The notes under the pieces: model-generated | Databases searched by the model: none | The model's input: only the letters and a program-made list of their open reading frames with translations | What the model was told of the DNA's origin: nothing | Part shown: positions 12,531 to 24,745 of the stretch, one piece after another | Numbering within the stretch: position 1 is the first letter of the stretch | Layout: each line of letters opens with the position of its first letter | DNA from: Labia minor | Lineage: Eukaryota; Arthropoda; Insecta; Dermaptera; Spongiphoridae | Direction: 5' to 3' | NCBI GenBank assembly: GCA_963082975.1 | Contig: OY720346.1 | Span: 46,415,296 to 46,479,295 of the forward strand | Length of the DNA stretch: 64,000 nucleotides | Made by a program: the position numbers and the translations under genes

Positions 12531-12611
12531 ATGTAGATGGACATAGACTAGTAGTCAACAGGTAGCAGAAAAATAGAAGGTTTATAAAAGAAACTCTATA
12601 ATTCCTTTTTC

Positions 12612-12757
12612 AACAAATATGCCGACGTTTTGGTCTCATATCAGTTTTCTCTTCAAATGCCATATAATGAACTTACTTACTATATATAAAATATATATAA
12701 AAACAAAATCAGTCCTGAAAAGGGTCATAGAATGGAACCGAAACGTCGTCACATTGG
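12612..12757. repeat. short element with inverted TTTGAAGA...AAACGTC modules
   Basis: Two modules of about 45 nt face away from each other. The right one reads TCCTGAAAAGGGTCA ... AACCGAAACGTCGTC at 12711-12757. The left one, on the minus strand, reads TTTGAAGAGAAAAC ... ACCAAAACGTCGGC at 12612-12655. The same arrangement occurs at 29735-29969. The CUGANGA...GAAAC layout resembles a decayed hammerhead ribozyme core, as known from Penelope-like and related retroelements, but the core bases are not all intact. Confidence 0.4.
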
Positions 12758-12992
12758 TTTTAAAAAAAAAGTTAGAGAGGTTCATTTATAAATATTCTAT
12801 TTTTTGCTGGATGCCTTCTTGCACCTAATCCATTATATAAAATTATTTTATGAAACAAAAAAAAATGTAATATAAAATGAGATTAATTTTTTCATTAAAA
12901 TAAAAATCATAAATATTTTATTATTATATGGAAATTAAGTATTTTAGTATTTTAGGGATGAGTGAGCTTTAAAGGATAATTTTGTTGATGTA

Positions 12993-13200
12993 TTTTTTTT
13001 TTTTTTTTGGAAATTCTCAATCATTTGTCCTGTGGATTATTTAATGTCAATTTAAAGTTAACCAGCCATCAAATAACACCCTGTGGTCTGGCGTCCTTGG
13101 CCTTCGCGGGCATCGATCCCCGGTCCCTGGCTGCCAACGCTGCGGCGGTCAATAACCACCGGCCAACCCCGAAGGGAGAGACACCCTTTTTATGGCTCGC
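12993..13200 (-). mobile_element. tRNA-derived SINE candidate with poly-A tail
   Basis: On the minus strand a GC-rich head around 13165-13085 contains GGCCGGTGGTTATTGACC (A-box-like) and CCGGGGATCGATGCCC (B-box-like), at a spacing typical of a tRNA. It continues downstream and ends in a run of 16 A (12993-13008 as T on the plus strand). The GC content contrasts sharply with its surroundings. Open frames across it on the plus strand are a by-product. I see no target duplication, so the call is moderate. Confidence 0.5.
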
Positions 13201-13210
13201 CAACCATTTC

Positions 13211-14810
13211 GGAGAAAATCTACTTAATAATAATAATAATAATAATCAGCAACAGATCCCTTATGGAATTTGAAAATTTCTAATAATATCACCAGTAACG
13301 AACGTTAATTTAACATTCGTTTCCAGTAACAAATTTTAATTAAATTTTCTGTAAAAAAAAATTATAAACATATAAGCCTTTAATTAAAGTTGATTAACTA
13401 TATATAAATATAAGATATTATTATAATTATATATAGGTATATTGTATTATAGTTATAATTTATAAGAAAATGATAAACATTTCCTTTTAGAAAAAGCCAT
13501 TTACTTTGTTTTATCTTAAATCTCTCAATTTCTTAAATTTTATAAATAAAGTAGAAATTGAGTTTTATATCCCTTTAAATAATACCATTAAATGAATCGG
13601 TTTAAAAAAATCATAAATAAATATTTAATTAAAATTTAAAAATCTCATCGTACATATAAAATGAATATGAAATTTATTCAAATTCTTTTTATAGAGCAAA
13701 TAAAACTATAATAAGTGCTTTAAAAATAAGTTTGAAATATGTAACTCGCTTCTTTCTTAATAATAATAAATAATAATAATAATAATAATAAAATCATGAT
13801 CTTAAAGTAGTTATTTATTTATTTCCGATGTACCGTGTAGTATAATATATATATATAAAAAAACTACTTTACATTCAATCCTTGTAGCTAAAACTTTAAT
13901 AGTACTTTTTTTATCTTTTTTTTCCCTATCATTCCCTACAACTTTCTTCTCATCGCATTACTCCAACTAAAATTAATTACTTAAAGAATAAGTAATATTA
14001 AGTGAAGTTATGTAGCATCTTATTCCACTTGAAATCAGAATATTTTAATATTGAGAGAAAATATTTCTCAATTTTAAGATTCTAAAATTATATGATCTAG
14101 TTAATTAGAGTGAGTAATTTATTCAACTGGAAAATAAATGAGTAAGTGCAAGTGTTTCATTAATATATCTACGATATTTTAGAAAGAGAATAGATAACGT
14201 ATCAGAATCGTGATTTGAATTTTTATTCTTACATAGAGCTATATAATATAATATTTTATATCTTTTATAAATATGTAATTTAAATTAATATTTATAATTT
14301 AAATTTAAATAACAATCAAATAATTGTTAAATTTTCTATTATTATTATTGGAAAATGCTTAGATGATTGAATTTTGTATATTACACAAAATCTAAATAAT
14401 AAAATGCTTTTATTTTTATAGAAAAAAAATGATGAAACACTCAAAATTCATCAAAATTAAAAAAAAAATCTTTTGAATTTTGTTTTATGAAAATATACTG
14501 TCTAATGAGTTTCAACTTCAAATAGGGAAGAAGTAAAAAAGAAAAAACAGAATTTATCTTTGAGAAGAGAGATGCAATTTGCTTGAAGGGGTTCCACTCA
14601 TTAATGGGTGTCCTCTGTATATATGACGATGTTCAAATATTCATTGGCCCTATGGGAAAGGGAGAGATACTAATATATCAGAGACAATTCAATGGGAAAG
14701 CATACTTTTTGAAAAATATTTTTCAAACAGACATCATCATATTCAAAATGAAAATACAATCAATCTTTCCTTTATACTCTTACACAAAAAGGTATTCAAA
14801 AAAAAAAAAA
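13211..14810. other. AT-rich noncoding stretch
   Basis: No gene is supported. It includes (AAT)n at 13226-13248 and 13758-13792 and several A/T runs. Confidence 0.6.
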
Positions 14811-15232
14811 AGCTGGAGTGTCTCCACTCGACTATCTCGCAATTTGAATTGGATTAAATAACATAATATATTATATTTAAATTAAATTTAATTAATTATA
14901 AATTATAAATTAAAATTAATAAATAATATTTATTAAACCAGCGCATGTTTGGCTCTTTGTTGATGGCACCACGTGACGTGTTGGCGCGTGAGATTTGCAG
15001 TGTTAAAAAATTAATTCTGGTACTTACAGCAAATAAATAAGCTGAAATTCTAGATATAGCATTTTTATACAATTATTTTTACGGTCACTTTAGAAGAAAA
15101 AAAATCAAAACGTTGTAGGTAATATCCCTCTTCCGGTTGAGCTACATTTCTCAAAAGTTGATAGAAAACTATGAATTTTGAATAATGCCCATGTACCAAA
15201 TTTCATCATTCTAGTTTTTGCGTAATCTTGGT

Positions 15233-15264
<32 letters not shown>

Positions 15265-15380
15265 GACATTTTTCTCAACCTTAGTGAAAATGATTCAGGA
15301 ACCTTCAAAACGTATAAAAACATCAAAATCACAACATCGAAAATTTTCGTGATCGCAATAATATCTCTTACGAGGTAGTA
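14811..15380 (-). mobile_element. Helentron-like non-autonomous element (HINE), family A copy 1
   Basis: About 570 bp. In element orientation (minus strand) it starts with a short hairpin-forming repeat (ACTATCTC-type, here mutated near 15365-15380). It carries a GT/TATG microsatellite in the middle (15238-15265) and ends with GCGAGATAGT followed by the hairpin TGGAGACACTCCA. The repeat near the 3' end is the inverse of the one at the 5' end. Full relatives lie at 17460, 24746 and 61012. It has no protein; a frame reading KFGTWALF...LPT is repeat sequence. Confidence 0.8.
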
Positions 15381-15524
15381 AAAATACTAAAATATCAGAC
15401 CTAACTATTTTAACTTCAAATTTATATATGGTAGCTTAATAAAATTTGAAAGTTACATGCGATCAAAACAGATTTTAACCAATTAAAAGATAAGAGAAAT
15501 TTAATTAAAATTAAAATGGTTAAG

Positions 15525-15590
15525 GATAGGTATGGGTGGAGAAATGTTATTGCTACAGATAAGAACTGGTGCCTCAGATTTAGATAGATA
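15525..15590 (+). pseudogene. LINE C-terminal tail fragment
   Basis: The frame reads DRYGWRNVIATDKNW. This matches the D-R-x-x-W-R-N-V-x-A motif that ends the retrotransposon frame at 18549-18725 (DRDVWRNVVAAAKNFF). Only this short tail is recognisable. Confidence 0.5.
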
Positions 15591-16408
15591 CTAATTAATT
15601 ATTTTATATGAAACTTATAATATAATTATGTTTGAGGGTGCATAGAGATCATGCATTTACTTATAATCCTTATAATCCACTAATCCACAAATAATCTCAT
15701 CTGATTTTAATGAATAAATCTTAATTTCGGAAACCATAATTCTATTCTCAATCTCTTACATTCTAATTATGACACCCAATTATTAATTTTTTAGTAGTAA
15801 AAAACAAAAAAATATGTAAAAAATTTGTATTTTTTTGATTTATAAATTATTCAATCGAGAATTAAATAATCTAACTTTTTGAGAAAAACATTATTAAATA
15901 TTTATTTGTTTTATTTATTATTCTCTTTTTTTAAGTTTGTTTGAAAAATTTGATGTATTTTAATGTATTCTACGTATACATTGTTTTTTTTTATGATGCA
16001 AATTAATAAATATTTTATATACATATATCCATATAAAAGAAAGAAGGAAAACAATTTTTTCAAATAAAAGAAAAAAAAAATAAAAAAAAATGAATAACTC
16101 ACAAAATCACTCATTTAGAGTTGCATCCTCTTTTTGATCAGTATTCAACATAGAGGGAGAGAGAAATAAAGGAAGACAAGATATATATATATATATATCT
16201 ATATTCAAAATAATCCCTGCTCTTTTTAAAAATATGAATAAAAATTACTATCTATTTTATGATTACTATATATTAAAAAAACAAGTAGAATAATAAATTA
16301 AAATATATTGACTTTTTGAATTTATTTGAAAAAATCTTAAAAAGTTCTCAAACTATTTTCTTTTCTTTTTTTAATATCTTTTTAAGATAATTCTTTAATA
16401 TATAGACA

Positions 16409-17049
16409 TAAGTTGACCTGTGGCCAGGTCCGAACCGACCGACGGTTTGAAGTAAATTAATTTCCAGCTACAGAAACAATTTCAAATAATTTTAATATAT
16501 CTATTAATGTAATAAAAAACAGATATGAATATAACATAAATATTTTTAATTTTATTTTATTTATAATATATAGCTGAAGTAGCTGGCGTTACCCGGCGTT
16601 ACCCGAGGCTGTGACGTCATGAAGGGCTGGGTGACGTCATATAATTTTAAATTAAGAAAAACATAATGAAGATGATTTTTCCCGAGGATAAAACCAATAC
16701 ATTCGTGGTGATATGTAAAAAAATCTCCTCATGTGAAATTTGGTGTGAAAATAACCCTTCCCTTCCTATCGTCGATCGCTAATACTACCACTTCCGGTTT
16801 CCGGATTTGCACCAAAAGTTGATCAATTCATCCCACTGATGCATTAAGTAAATATACCAAATTTCATCAAAATCGGTTGAGCCGTTCAGGCTGTACACAT
16901 CTATACGGACGGACGGACGGACGGACAGACATCATGCTAAAAATACTTTTTTCTGTTAAGAAAATGCATGATTCGTGGAGATAAGTAAAAATCTCCACAT
17001 GTGAAATTTGGTGTGAAAACAATACCTCCCTTACTATCGTCGGTCGGTA
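16409..17049 (-). mobile_element. Helentron-like non-autonomous element (HINE), family B copy 1
   Basis: About 640 bp, 5' end on the right. The 5' end on the minus strand is TTACCGACCGACGATAGT. A GTCC/GTCT microsatellite lies at 16909-16930. Toward the other end come CGTCGGTCGGT, the inverse of the 5' repeat, and the perfect 6-bp-stem hairpin GACCTGGCCACAGGTC, ending in AACTTA. It also contains AATTTCATCAAAATCGGTT, a motif widespread in arthropod repeats, two TGACGTCAT palindromes near 16611-16640, and a duplicated CGTTACCCGG unit. There is no coding capacity. Confidence 0.85.
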
Positions 17050-17459
17050 ACAAGTATATTTTATATTCCATTCAGTATTACTTCAAATGATTTGTTCAAA
17101 AAGCAAGTAGATTTATTTAAAATATTAGTCTGATTATATCTGATCATATATATCTGAGGCAATTTTTCTAGTTCTAATAATCAAGAGTGTTTTAAAAGCC
17201 TGTAGTTTTACTTATTGTATCCAATTAAAAGTGAATTCGTGAAATATTGTGTTATATGATGGGAATAGGAAGAAGCCCTGACAAATGGATATAATAGGCA
17301 ATGGATACTATTTTCAGGAAAAAACCTTTCTTAATTGAAAACCTTTCAAACAAATGAAAATTCCTGTTACTTTTTGAATTTAAACGTACCTTGTACACAA
17401 CCATGAGTGAAATTTAGTAATCTGTTGAATAAATTGAGATTTTAAAAATATATTCATTT

Positions 17460-17578
17460 TACTATCTCTGGCGAGATAGTATTGCGATCACGAAAATTTT
17501 CGATTTTGAGATTTTGATGTTTTTATACGTTTTGAAGGTTTCCGAATCATTTTCACTAAGGTTGAAAAAAATGTCTGC

Positions 17579-17628
<50 letters not shown>

Positions 17629-18009
17629 TGAGAAATGTAGCTCAACCGGAAGAGGGTCATTACCTACAACGTTTTGATTTTTTTTCCTAAAAATTTTACC
17701 GTAAAAATAAAGATATATGTTTGGTAATCTTTCACATGATTACTAATTGTATAAAACTCTTATATATAGAATTGCAGCTTGATTGAAACGCTAAAAGTAC
17801 CAGAATTAATTTTTTAACACTGCAAATCTCACGCACCAACACGTGACGTGGTGCCATCAACAAAGACCCAAACATGCGCTGGTTTAATAAATATTATTTA
17901 TTAATTTTAATTTATAATTTATAATTAATTAAATTTAATTTAAATATAATATATTATGTTATTTAATCCAATTCAAATTGCGAGATAGTCGAGTGGAGAC
18001 ACTCCAGCT
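17460..18009 (+). mobile_element. HINE family A copy 2, opposite orientation
   Basis: In plus orientation it begins with the 8-bp-stem hairpin ACTATCTCTGGCGAGATAGT, then ATTGCGATCACGAAAATTTT. It has a long GTCT/CT/GT microsatellite (17576-17630) and ends GCGAGATAGTCGAG, then TGGAGACACTCCA, then GCT. Relative to other copies it has lost the segment next to the microsatellite, so slippage or recombination there is likely. It faces copy 1 (14811-15380) in inverted orientation. Confidence 0.85.
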
Positions 18010-18329
18010 AATTTAAAATTCAGACTCTGTAAACACAATAGTACTATTTTTGGAATAATTTGGGAGAAGGAGATTTTGGCCTGAAAGTGCTATTAGCAAA
18101 ATTGTTCTTAAAACTCTCCTCCTTCATTCTGATTGACTTAAATCTAATAGTATCTAGTTAAGTATTCGTGTGTCTATATTTATTTTTAAAGTATAATAAT
18201 ATTCGAAAAGAATTTAAATTAAGTTTGAAATCGGATAGCACCTGTTATTATGCAGTAAAGAGGCTTGTTTTGTAAAAATTATTATTCAAGGGTATTAAAA
18301 AATTATAATCTATAAAAAAAATATTTTAC

Positions 18330-18725
18330 CAGTTGTATTATATGGGTGTGAGGCGTGGTCTATGACATTAGGCGATGAAAGTAGATTTAGAGTATTTGAC
18401 AATGAAGTTCTTCGAAGTGTTTATGACCTCTATGTATCGCCAGACCAAGTTAGGGTCATAAAATTGAGAAGGTTGTGATGGGCCGGACATGTGGCTAGAT
18501 AAAGAAAGAGGAAATACTTCGGAGAAACCTATTTTTGAGGAGACCGATTGGAAAGGGACCGGTTGGTAGTAGAAGTTGAGCAGACATTGTAGGAAGATAC
18601 GTAAGAGAGATAGAAGAAAATAGGAGTTAGATAGTAGTTGCTCAGGATAGGGACGTTTGGAGGAATGTGGTTGCTGCGGCCAAGAATTTCTTCCATTGTG
18701 AGTACCGTATAGCCACAAAGATAAA
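18330..18725 (+). pseudogene. non-LTR retrotransposon 3' end (reverse transcriptase C-terminus)
   Basis: The frame reads PVVLYGCEAWSMTLGDESR, then FRVFDNEVLRSVYDLYVSP, then RVIKLRRL and WAGHVAR after a stop. After frame changes it continues GKGPVGS and ADIVGRYVREIEEN, and ends AQDRDVWRNVVAAAKNFF. These are the standard closing motifs of LINE ORF2 proteins (YGCExW, WAGHVxR, DRxxWRxxV). Several stops and shifts make it dead. It lacks the catalytic core, as expected for a 5'-truncated insertion. Confidence 0.8.
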
Positions 18726-18917
18726 TAAATAGATATTTATTTTTATTTAAATTAAGTAAATTGATTCGTTTATATAAAAACAAAGTTATATGTATTTCTT
18801 TGATTTGTTCTATTATTTGAATAAAAATAGATAAATGTGTAAACTGGCTAATATGTGCCATTAAACAAAACAAAAAAAAAAATAAAAATAAAACACAATA
18901 CATTTAATTATCTTTGT

Positions 18918-19205
18918 TAGAGATTCTCGAACTTGGTAAAGTGGCGGAAAAATGTTGCGTGCGCCATGAGGGCGTTATTATCGGGCAATCAAGCGGATGA
19001 GAAAGCTTATTACCATTACCCACCAAAAGGGCCTCCATGACGATAACATTTTTCTGTCACCATACATGTACCACTGGTGGAATCTTATAACTTGATGGTA
19101 ATACCTATGTGAATAGTTACTTTTAGTATTGAAATCATCTTAGCGGTAACAGTAATTTTTGTGATAGTTTTGTGGTACCAACATGAAAAAGTTTGAGAAC
19201 TTCTG
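18918..19205. mobile_element. degraded hAT-like MITE
   Basis: The left end AGAGATTCTCGAACTTGG and the right end, on the opposite strand CAGAAGTTCTCAAACTTT, form an imperfect hAT-type inverted repeat. The flanking octamers ATCTTTGT and ATCTATAC agree at five of eight positions, so the target duplication is doubtful. No coding content. Confidence 0.5.
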
Positions 19206-19213
19206 ATCTATAC

Positions 19214-22155
19214 TTTATGTAAATATTAGCAAAATTATTAATATTATTATACAATCATAATTAATATTAGTAATAATATTAATATGAACATTAAATAATA
19301 CATTATTTCAGAAAACATTATTTTAAAATTATTTCTATATTCTTTGTTAATATTCAAAATTATATTATATTATATTATATAAAATACACTATGGTTGATG
19401 CTGTCACCATCTTTATTATTTAAAAAAAAAATTAACTTTGTTTTTTTTTAATTTCTCCATTATTAAAATTGTTCATGTATCTATTTCTTAAATGTCAAAG
19501 GTGAAATGAACAAAGATGGAGTTCAGTAATGACTACTACCGGTTTTAGGACAGCAGGTAAAAATGTCATCATAATTATATATTGATATCTGAAACTTGAA
19601 ACATAAAAAAAAACATCAAAATCACATGGTCGGTTTTTCTATCATGATTTTGTACTCATTTTTATTTAAAAATAGAGCATAATTTAGATAGAACCATCCC
19701 AGTTGAACCTTAACTAGTTAGTTAGTTGAGTTTATAACAAACTTTCTATACATTTATGTACGAATATATATTATGTTTTTGTTAGTAAGCTACGAGTGTA
19801 AAAGGCCCTTGTTGCTATTACTTCTTGAGGTCTAGAGGCGTGTGGGTAGAGAAGATGCGTAGGAAGGTAAGGGAGGGTGAAAAGGGGTATAGGACACAGC
19901 TGAGGGGGACATAATGCACTTATCCACCCATCCTTTCCCCCCATCTGCCTTCCTCTTGCCAGTTACCGCCCATAGGCTTTAACTTAATTATCACGAGCTC
20001 TGACCTCTCAACTTAACCCAGAAATAAGGAAAAAAATCCCTTCTACTTCTCTAACTACCTTAAATGGTCGGGTTTTTATTGAACTTTCCACAAACTATTA
20101 GGTCCATTAATCTGTCTAAAACATTCAACCATCAAAATAGATTATGCTAACATTATTTTTTTTTCTTTTTTGTTTTTTTATATACTTAATTATAAAATTA
20201 AGTTGAAATTGATCTGATAATGAATATATAATATATTCGTTTTTAACCATAAATTAATTTTTATATCTACTAACAGGATTTATTAATTTCGATATTTTTT
20301 TTTAATAAATAAATTCTTAATAATCCAGGGATCGTTCTTGCAGAAAGAGAAATTGAAAAAATTAAAAAAAAAATAAAATTTACCTTTTCTCATTGATTAA
20401 TGAAGTCCGGGTTAAACCCAGTACCAATTCATAATCAATTATTTTCAAAAGAACTTGATGAATTAATTAAATGCAAAAGGTTCTCAAAGTCTCTCTAGTA
20501 ATGTATTTAAAAATAATTTTCTTTGTTTTTTTAGAAAAGGCGAAGTTTTTTTTATTTTGGATAACAATCAATATTATTTATTTATTTTTTTCAAAAAAAC
20601 AATAAAAATTATAATTATATATGAATTATACAATAGTTAATAGTTACAAAAGGACAGAAATTAACAAATATAAAAATATCTGGAGAATAGTAAGAATAAA
20701 TACGCCTATTAATTATGCAATCATTTTGACATATTAGCAAAATTGAAACTAACAATTCAGGGGCTTCCATGAAATGATATTACATACTAATATAATACAT
20801 AATAATATTTAAAATTTCCTTTAATAATTTATAAATACGAATATCAATTTAAATATATAAATATTATTTTTGTTGTTGTACAAATAAAAGGGATAATAAA
20901 TGACATAAGAAAATAATTAATAGGAAATAAAATAAAGAGAACAAATTTTCAAATGAATTTGTATAATCGTTTTATCAATGATGTTCTAAATTATTCCTTA
21001 TTCTTTGAGGTTATCTGTTTTTTTTTATAGGACAGTTTGCCGATTGTTTGTAAAGTTTTTTTTATCTTTAAGCCCGGGTGAACAAAACTGCTGTTGCTTC
21101 GTATATCATTTGGTTCAACAAGATATCGGTTTATATTAAAGAAGAATGACTAGTGAAACCGCCTAAAGCAGTATATACAAATTCCTTTCTCTATACAAGA
21201 AATTTAAAATTTCCGATTATAAAAATTTCATGAATATATAGTATATTTATACTAAGAAAAATCAATTAATATGATTTATTATACATGAAATAAATGACTT
21301 CTACAGATATAATTGTTTATTTAACTAAATTTTTTTTTTAATTTTAAAAATACCTGAGAATAAATAATTAAAAAACAAAAAATAAACATCACCAAGAGAT
21401 GCAACAATTTCCATACATCTTTTATTTTTTAATACTTTAACAAATTTCTTGTACTACAACATGTCAAATCTATCATTCTATGTATTTTTTTTTTCTTGAA
21501 TAAAAACTTTTAATGAAATAAAAGAAAAACAAACTTTTCCAAAGAGTAAAATATGAAAAAGATGATAAACCTTTATATATATATTTAAACTCATTTTTTA
21601 TGATCAAAGAGAATTATTATTAAAAGAAATTGTGAAAGAAATGTCAATCATTTTTCTATTTATTTATTCATTTAATCTGTAGCTAATAAGCGTGATAATA
21701 TTCATGTAATAATGTGATTTAAGAGTAATTAACTGAATATTAATAATGAATTAGAAAAAAACATTTTAAGCTAATTATATAATTAAGACATGAGATTAGA
21801 GAGAGGGAGAGAGAGAGAAAGAAAGAAGAGAGAAAAAATATATATATTTAAATTATTTTAAAAAAAATCTAAAAAAAATCATAAAACAGTTTATTATCTT
21901 GTTATTTATGGAAATGTGATTAGTTTTATGATAAATTTGGAATAATGATTAATGATGAAATTAAATTAAAATTAATAATCTATTTTTATAAAATTGGAAA
22001 TAAGAAAATAAAACAAATCATTTGTGTTTTGTTTTAAATTTAAATTATTTAAGACTCTTATAATGAGAAATTTAATAAATAAGTATTTATAAAAATAATA
22101 TTTGTTTATCAATTAAATAAAGGTTAATTTAAGTTTCAATGGTTCTTCTCATACC
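19214..22155. other. AT-rich noncoding stretch
   Basis: I see no gene. A patch at about 19790-20040 has clearly higher GC than its surroundings (purine-rich then pyrimidine-rich), but no frame or splice pattern supports an exon. The rest is A/T runs. Confidence 0.55.
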
Positions 22156-22163
22156 CTCTATGT

Positions 22164-22418
22164 CAGGGGTTCTCAACCTTTCAGGCTCTGTGCCCCCCTT
22201 AGAACACTAATGTGAGGTCACGCCCCTCTGTTTCAGAATATAGAAATCATATCATCATATCAAAATCATCTGACCTTCTTTTTAGAAACATTTTGAAAGA
22301 AAATTAAAATCCGAAATGTTCGAAAAGTTTGGCCTGAAAATCATCTAACCTTTTTTTTACAACAAAATTTTCAAAAGTTTGCGGGTACCCCCCCCCCCCC
22401 CCAGGCTGAGAACCCCTT
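22164..22418. mobile_element. hAT MITE, 255 bp, with 8-bp target duplication
   Basis: The left end is CAGGGGTTCTCAACCT and the right end, on the opposite strand, is AAGGGGTTCTCAGCCTGG. The octamer CTCTATGT flanks both sides (22156-22163 and 22419-22426). A run of 15 C sits just inside the right end. An internal AAAATCATCTGACCTT also appears, reversed, in the 12201 MITE, which suggests that the two families are related. Confidence 0.85.
22388..22402 (+). repeat. 15-nt poly-C run
   Basis: Homopolymer inside the right end of the hAT MITE at 22164-22418. Strand slippage or sequencing error could affect its length. Confidence 0.85.
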
Positions 22419-22635
22419 CTCTATGTGAATAACGATAAAAATACGATATGGATATTCAGCTGCTCGGTCATTAAAAAGAAATTATTCCTTATGAACTATG
22501 AATATTAAAGATTAAGATTATTATTAAAAATAAATAAAGGCCAAAAATATATGAAATAATTTCAAATAATTAAAAATAAAAAAAATAGTCATAAAACATA
22601 AACGTACGTATTAATGCACTGAAAGACAGAAAAGT

Positions 22636-22865
22636 ATGGCCTGTGGATACAAAGTAATATATATTTCGTAATTTGATTACAAAATATTATTAAAATAAAG
22701 ATTTTTAATTTTATTTTATTTATAATATTTTGTATTTAAGGAAGCAGTGTACAGCGTCTCCAGGCGCCATTTTTTTAATATTAAAATTCCTATTTTAAAT
22801 TAAGAAAAAAACTAACAAAGATGATATTTCCCGAGGCTGAAACTAATACAGATCGATTTTTCTGT
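22636..22865 (-). mobile_element. degenerate HINE family B fragment
   Basis: It follows the same order as the 3' half of family B: GGCCTGTGG, TTTTTAATTTTATTTTATTT with ATAATAT, a CTCCAGGCGCC patch, TTTTAAATTAAGAAAAAAAC, and CCCGAGGCTGAAACTAATAC. The microsatellite half is missing. Confidence 0.55.
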
Positions 22866-23274
22866 ATAAATATTATCTATGGTGTGAATTTCAAAAAAAT
22901 CCTTTTAGCGATTTAATATTTCAAAAATACAAATATATATGTATATATATATATGCAATTTTTGCTAGAATAATAAGATAAGATAAGATTAGATATATAT
23001 AGATATATATTATTGTTCTTATTAATTTATATAAAATGTAATTTAAATGATTTTTTAATTAATTTAAAAGGCACATTCTAATCCTGAGAAGGAGTCTATA
23101 ATTGATTGGTTGTTATTTTTTTATTGGTAATTAATGATAGACAAAAGATATTCTTCTTAAAAATAAATTAATTTTTGATTTTTTTCTCAATCAAAATATT
23201 ATAAAACCATAATTTAATTGAATTATTCACACACATTTTACTTATCTATCTCATTTGTGCAACTGAACCACCTG

Positions 23275-23563
23275 ACCTACGGCGTCAACAAGCGACAGTG
23301 CGTGAATGGATGAAGATTAATAGTCCATCATCTCCTAGAGATCTACCAATTCACGAAACATTGATTAATCCGCCGCGTACCATAGTGAAATCTAGAAAGC
23401 CAATATGGGAACTCAACAACCTATTCCCTCCGGAATAGTATAATTTGAAAGATGAATGAAGTCCTACCATGGTCAAGGGACAGCGGCAAATCTGGACCCA
23501 ACCGCCCCCCTAAGGAATGAATCTTCCAAGAAAGATCTGGTGCTCCCTTGAATTTGAATTTCT
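23275..23563 (+). pseudogene. non-LTR retrotransposon ORF2 C-terminal remnant
   Basis: The frame reads EPPDLRRQQATVREWMKINS, then LPIHETLINPPRTIVKSRKP and IWELNNL, up to a stop at 23436. After a frame change, NLDPTAPL and then GMNLPRKIWCSLEF are readable. This resembles the region after the reverse transcriptase in arthropod LINEs (LRR...L...pp.R..SRkP.W ... dPt...pG..LPRk.W..LN). It is inactivated by the stop and the frameshift. Confidence 0.6.
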
Positions 23564-24509
23564 TATATATGTTTGTGATTTAATTTGAATTCTGTAAAGC
23601 CATACACTAAATAAATAAACTACATCCCATCCAATTCTTATACTCTTGTAATTGCATCCAAAATTTCTAATTTTATTTTATTTTATTTTATTTTACCAAA
23701 TTAATATTCTTGATCTACCCACATTGTCATTTTACCAAACATTTGATTTCTTATAACAATATACTTTTCTTGTTCAAACGAAAATGTTTCTCCCGTTCAA
23801 CTTAATATTATTGATTTTCTAATTCTAACTAAATGTGAGGTCATTTAATTTTTCTTTATATATTTTTCAACATTTACATTTACCATTCTTCAGTAATATG
23901 ATCTATTTATATCGTATACAATTTTATTTTTAAATATTCTTAATCTCTTCTCATTTGTTAAAATCATAGGCCACGCCTTAAAATTAAAACATTTTTAATT
24001 CAAAAGTAGTATTTTAAAGCTAATTTATCTTTATTAAGGGGAAAGTCTGTGAAATATTACCAGTATTTATAACAATTCTAACTAATATTTTCAAATTTGT
24101 CCATTGTCATGTAAATTTGAAACTATTTTTTTTTCTTTACATTTCCAATTTGTCAAAATTTTTATTAAATCAAAAATTGTCGTTTTAGATACAATTATAT
24201 TTTTTATTTTGCTAATTAAAAAAAAAATAAATAAATTTTAGAAATCAGGAAATAAATTTTCATTTTTGTTATTTTAATCTTTTTTATCATATAATTCAAA
24301 TCTTGTTTTTATTGCTATTTATACTGCAAAATTGCAAAATGTTTTTGTTACTAGTCTTATCTGATTAACAATTGTGAATTCTTCTCGTTGGGTCGATTGT
24401 AATGATGTCAGGACAAAACATATTAATTTCCGTTTCCAGACAAGAAATTAACACTATTATTAAACGACAATCTCATTTCGTTGTATAATAGAAAAAAAAA
24501 ATATTTAAT

Positions 24510-24725
24510 TTTTTTTGAAGTGAAACTTCTTTAGCGGCGTCCTGACATTTGGTTGAGAATGGAGAGTGAATTGAAAAATTGAAATTTCGTAACGTAACGC
24601 AAGAGAGAAAGAAGATATAGGTATAACGAGTGAGAATGAGATAGCCTCTATCTGCGTTTCCCTTTTGTGCTGTCTTTCGTTCTAATCCCCACTCTAGGTC
24701 CAAAGTCCATTACGCGCATGCGCGC
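24510..24725 (-). promoter_or_regulatory. GC-richer patch with NRF1-type palindrome
   Basis: The 10-bp palindrome GCGCATGCGC lies at 24714-24723, inside ACGCGCATGCGCGC. This is the core NRF1 binding sequence of animal promoters. On the minus strand an ATG at 24703 follows about 11 bp later and opens a 76-codon frame (MDLEWGLERKTAQKGNADRG), but that frame has no recognisable domain and ends in low complexity. This could be a small promoter with a first exon, or just the end of an unknown repeat. Confidence 0.3.
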
Positions 24726-24745
24726 TAGTTAAGTCATATATAATT

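Noticed and set aside
13007-13283. Two overlapping plus-strand open frames of 66-88 codons
   Set aside because: They run through the GC-rich head of a SINE candidate and an (AAT)n array; being open in two frames at once reflects composition, not coding.
15105-15332. Minus-strand frame with VCVCVCMYVC and KFGT...LPT
   Set aside because: The V-C-V-C part is a GT microsatellite and the rest is HINE sequence. Kept only as a low-interest comparison with family C, not as a gene.
18368-18903. Minus-strand frames of 116 and 124 codons
   Set aside because: They lie antisense to the recognisable LINE fragment on the plus strand and have no motif of their own.
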